From assembly GCF_003417065.2 (NCBI RefSeq), contig NZ_QVLT01000011.1, positions 1-64,000 on the forward strand: DNA of 64,000 bases, written 5' to 3'. The DNA is from Hymenobacter lapidiphilus. Lineage in GTDB: Bacteria > Bacteroidota > Bacteroidia > Cytophagales > Hymenobacteraceae. Positions 62,393-64,000 of this stretch are shown here, piece after piece. The notes under the pieces are model-generated. The model did not search any database and was not told the origin of the DNA. It saw only the letters and a list, made by a program, of their open reading frames with translations. Position numbers and translations under genes: made by a program. Within the stretch, counting starts at the first letter, position 1. The number at the start of each line of letters is the position of its first letter.

Positions 62393-62488
62393 GCTTAGTG
62401 TTTAGTGTCTAGTGCTTAGGAACTGGGACTGGTCTAAACGACTTTATCAACAGCCTAAGCACTGCCAACTAAGCACTAACAACTAAAC
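62393..62488. repeat. Paired short-period repeats between rpsR and rplI
   Basis: The left half (62393-62422) is GGGCTTAGTGTTTAGTGTCTAG-like, units of about 8 nt (TTAGTGT, CTAGTGC). The right half (62453-62488) is the degenerate reverse complement (CCTAAGCACTGCCAACTAAG and on). A 30-bp spacer separates them. This inserts about 110 bp into a gene pair that is usually closely spaced. Confidence 0.75.
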
Positions 62489-62494
62489 AAAATC

Positions 62495-62938
62495 ATGGAA
62501 GTATTTCTGAAAGACGACGTTAAGGGCCTCGGCTACAAGAACGACCTCGTGACGGTAAAGCCCGGCTACGGCCGCAATTACCTGATGCCCCAGGGCCTGG
62601 CCGTACTGGCCGACAAAACCAACAAGAAAATCGTTGCCGAGAACGTCCGTCAGGCCGCTCACAAGGCCGATAAGGTGAAGGGCGATGCCCAGAGCCTGGC
62701 CGACCAGATCGGTAACATGGTACTCGACATCCCGGCGAAAGTGGGTGAGAGCGGCAAGATTTTCGGCCGCGTAACTACGCTGCAGCTCTCCGACGCCCTC
62801 AAGGCGAAAGGTATTGATGTGGACCGTAAGCGTCTCTCGTTCGACACCGACCCGACGTCGGTAGGCGAGTACACCGCTTCGGCCGACCTGCACCGCGAGG
62901 TGAAGCACAAGATTCGCTTCAATGTAGTAGCCGAGTAG
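62495..62938 (+). CDS. rplI: 50S ribosomal protein L9
   Basis: A 147-residue L9. The N-terminal 23S rRNA-binding domain reads EVFLKDDVKGLGYKNDLVTV and then PGYGRNYLMPQGLA. A long connecting helix and the C-terminal domain (ESGKIFGRVTTLQLSDALK) follow. The length is normal. A terminator comes 30 bp after the stop. Confidence 0.97.
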   Translation: MEVFLKDDVKGLGYKNDLVTVKPGYGRNYLMPQGLAVLADKTNKKIVAENVRQAAHKADKVKGDAQSLADQIGNMVLDIPAKVGESGKIFGRVTTLQLSDALKAKGIDVDRKRLSFDTDPTSVGEYTASADLHREVKHKIRFNVVAE

Positions 62939-62967
62939 GCTAGCGTTGAAACGCCATCGAGGCTAAC

Positions 62968-63003
62968 AAAACGCCCGGTTGCTTTGGCAGCCGGGCGTTT
63001 TGT
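62968..63003 (+). terminator. Terminator of the rpsF-rpsR-rplI operon
   Basis: A perfect 11-bp stem (62968-62978 with 62991-63001, AAAACGCCCGG with its inverse) and a 12-nt loop end in a T-rich run. The A/T ends also allow weak termination in the opposite direction. The next 230 bp (63002-63231) contain no gene I can support. Confidence 0.85.
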
Positions 63004-63231
63004 TTGTCGACGCCGCCGTATACTGCAGCACTTATTACGACCTTTGTTCGTACAACTGCTCAGTCGGCTGCTTTTCGGAGCGTCCGGCGACATCTCTCTC
63101 CCATCTTCAAGGCAGCAACTGAGCCGCGTCCCGTTACGGAGGATGCGCCCCGCTGGCCGGCCTGTTTGGCCGGAAGCGGGCGGTTGAGTAGGTTGCCTGC
63201 CCGTTGGCCCATCGGGGTCTAATTCAGCCCA

Positions 63232-64000
63232 ATGTTTCGTACTGAAATCCCGCTTACGCCCCTCCCCCACCAGCTGCCGCCTTCGGCCCGGGTGCTCACG
63301 CTGGGGTCCTGCTTTTCGGATGCTATCGGCGCGCGCCTGACCGAGTTCAAGGTTGCGACGCTGGTTAATCCGTTCGGCACCGTGTTCAATCCTATTTCGG
63401 CCTGCAAGCTGCTGCGCGCGGCGGCCGGCGAGGATGTTGATTGGCAGCAGCACCTGGTAGAAGCCCGCGGCCGCTGGCAGAGCTACGACCTGCACGCCGA
63501 AATTGGGGCCGACTCGCCGGTAGAGCTGCTGCAGCACATCAACCAGCTGACCCGCGAGGTAGGCGTGTTTCTGGCCACGGCCGATGTAGTAGTGCTCACG
63601 CTGGGCTCAGCCTTTGCCTACCGCCTTCGGGAAACCGATGAGCTGGTTAGCAACTGCCATAAGATTGCGGCTGAGCAGTTCGATAAGGAGCTGCTGACGG
63701 CCGATGATATTATTGCAGCCGTTGCCGAAACCCACGCTTACCTGCGCCGGGTTAATCCCAAGCTGCGTTTTATACTGACGGTTAGCCCCGTGCGCCACCT
63801 TAAGGACACGTTGGTCCTGAACTCGGCCAGCAAGGCGATGCTGCGCGTGGCCTGCCATTACCTGAGCGAGCTGCTGCCCGACGTTACCTACTTCCCGGCC
63901 TATGAGCTGCTGGTAGACGATTTGCGCGACTACCGCTTTTACGCCGCCGATATGCTGCACCTCTCGGAAACGGCCGAAAACTACGTTTGGGAGAAATTTA
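63232..64000 (+). CDS. GSCFA-domain protein, cut by the window end
   Basis: 256 codons of an open frame starting at ATG 63232 and running off the window. The N-terminal motif LTLGSCFSDAIG is the GSCFA signature, followed by NPFGTVFNPIS, VLTLGSAFAYRL, LTVSPVRHL and the Asp-x2-His pair in ADMLHLSE. GSCFA is related to the SGNH/GDSL hydrolases, with the Ser of GSCF and the Asp-His pair as likely catalytic residues, so an esterase or acyl-transferase acting on a surface polymer is possible. No signal peptide is visible. Confidence 0.9.
   Translation, partial: MFRTEIPLTPLPHQLPPSARVLTLGSCFSDAIGARLTEFKVATLVNPFGTVFNPISACKLLRAAAGEDVDWQQHLVEARGRWQSYDLHAEIGADSPVELLQHINQLTREVGVFLATADVVVLTLGSAFAYRLRETDELVSNCHKIAAEQFDKELLTADDIIAAVAETHAYLRRVNPKLRFILTVSPVRHLKDTLVLNSASKAMLRVACHYLSELLPDVTYFPAYELLVDDLRDYRFYAADMLHLSETAENYVWEKF

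Noticed and set aside
62659-63537. 292-codon minus-strand ORF between rplI and the GSCFA gene
   Set aside because: It overlaps two real genes and a terminator on the other strand and has shadow composition.

Overview
The window looks like a chromosomal segment of a Bacteroidota bacterium of the Cytophagales, most like Hymenobacter or a close relative. The reasons are: high GC with G/C-rich third codon positions; two proteins with type IX secretion (T9SS) C-terminal sorting domains; the alternative complex III (Act) operon next to an aa3-type cytochrome oxidase; TAnnTTTG-type -7 promoter elements; few Shine-Dalgarno sequences; and gene neighbours typical of the phylum (ftsX-DUF3098-uppP-truB-ribF; tsaD divergent from tamB). 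The genus is inferred from gene content. No rRNA, tRNA, CRISPR array, transposase, integrase or phage gene was seen.

Layout. 1-5502: mostly minus-strand housekeeping genes (HNH nuclease, NlpC/P60 peptidase, smpB, a GT-C-like membrane protein, a thioesterase, tsaD). 5747-14837: plus-strand envelope and division run (tamB, ftsX, DUF3098, uppP, truB, ribF). 14918-22798: two T9SS cargo proteins, the two-subunit 3-oxoacid CoA-transferase, a small unknown gene and a GNAT-nitrilase fusion. 22979-31085: a membrane module of RDD, SpoIIM-like, polytopic membrane protein, DUF4129 (apparently frameshifted), DUF4350, MoxR ATPase and DUF58. 31166-43320: a polytopic membrane protein, a GH20 hexosaminidase, a 1311-residue outer-membrane protein and a 1250-residue sensor histidine kinase. 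43431-61361: about 18 kb of minus-strand respiratory genes, transcribed actA-B-C-D-E-F, coxB, coxA, terminator, ctaA, ctaB, two subunit III genes, subunit IV, a SCO-like protein, DUF420, a small CxxC membrane protein and DUF983. 61751-64000: rpsF-rpsR-rplI and the start of a GSCFA-domain gene cut by the window edge.

How the genes work together. ActA-F oxidises menaquinol and reduces cytochrome c. The aa3 oxidase passes those electrons to oxygen. CtaB and CtaA make heme A for it, and the SCO-like, DUF420 and small CxxC proteins look like assembly factors. A well-formed -33/-7 promoter lies upstream of actA, a strong terminator follows coxA, and a UUCG-capped terminator separates DUF983 from the kinase.

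The most unusual material is between genes. Many intergenic spaces hold long palindromes of several sequence families (arms 20-48 bp) or paired short-period repeats whose second half is the degenerate reverse complement of the first. One 80-bp palindrome exactly fills the space between two convergent stop codons. The best candidate for an under-described protein system is the MoxR/DUF58/DUF4129/DUF4350/SpoIIM/RDD module. No wholly new defence or mobile system was identified.
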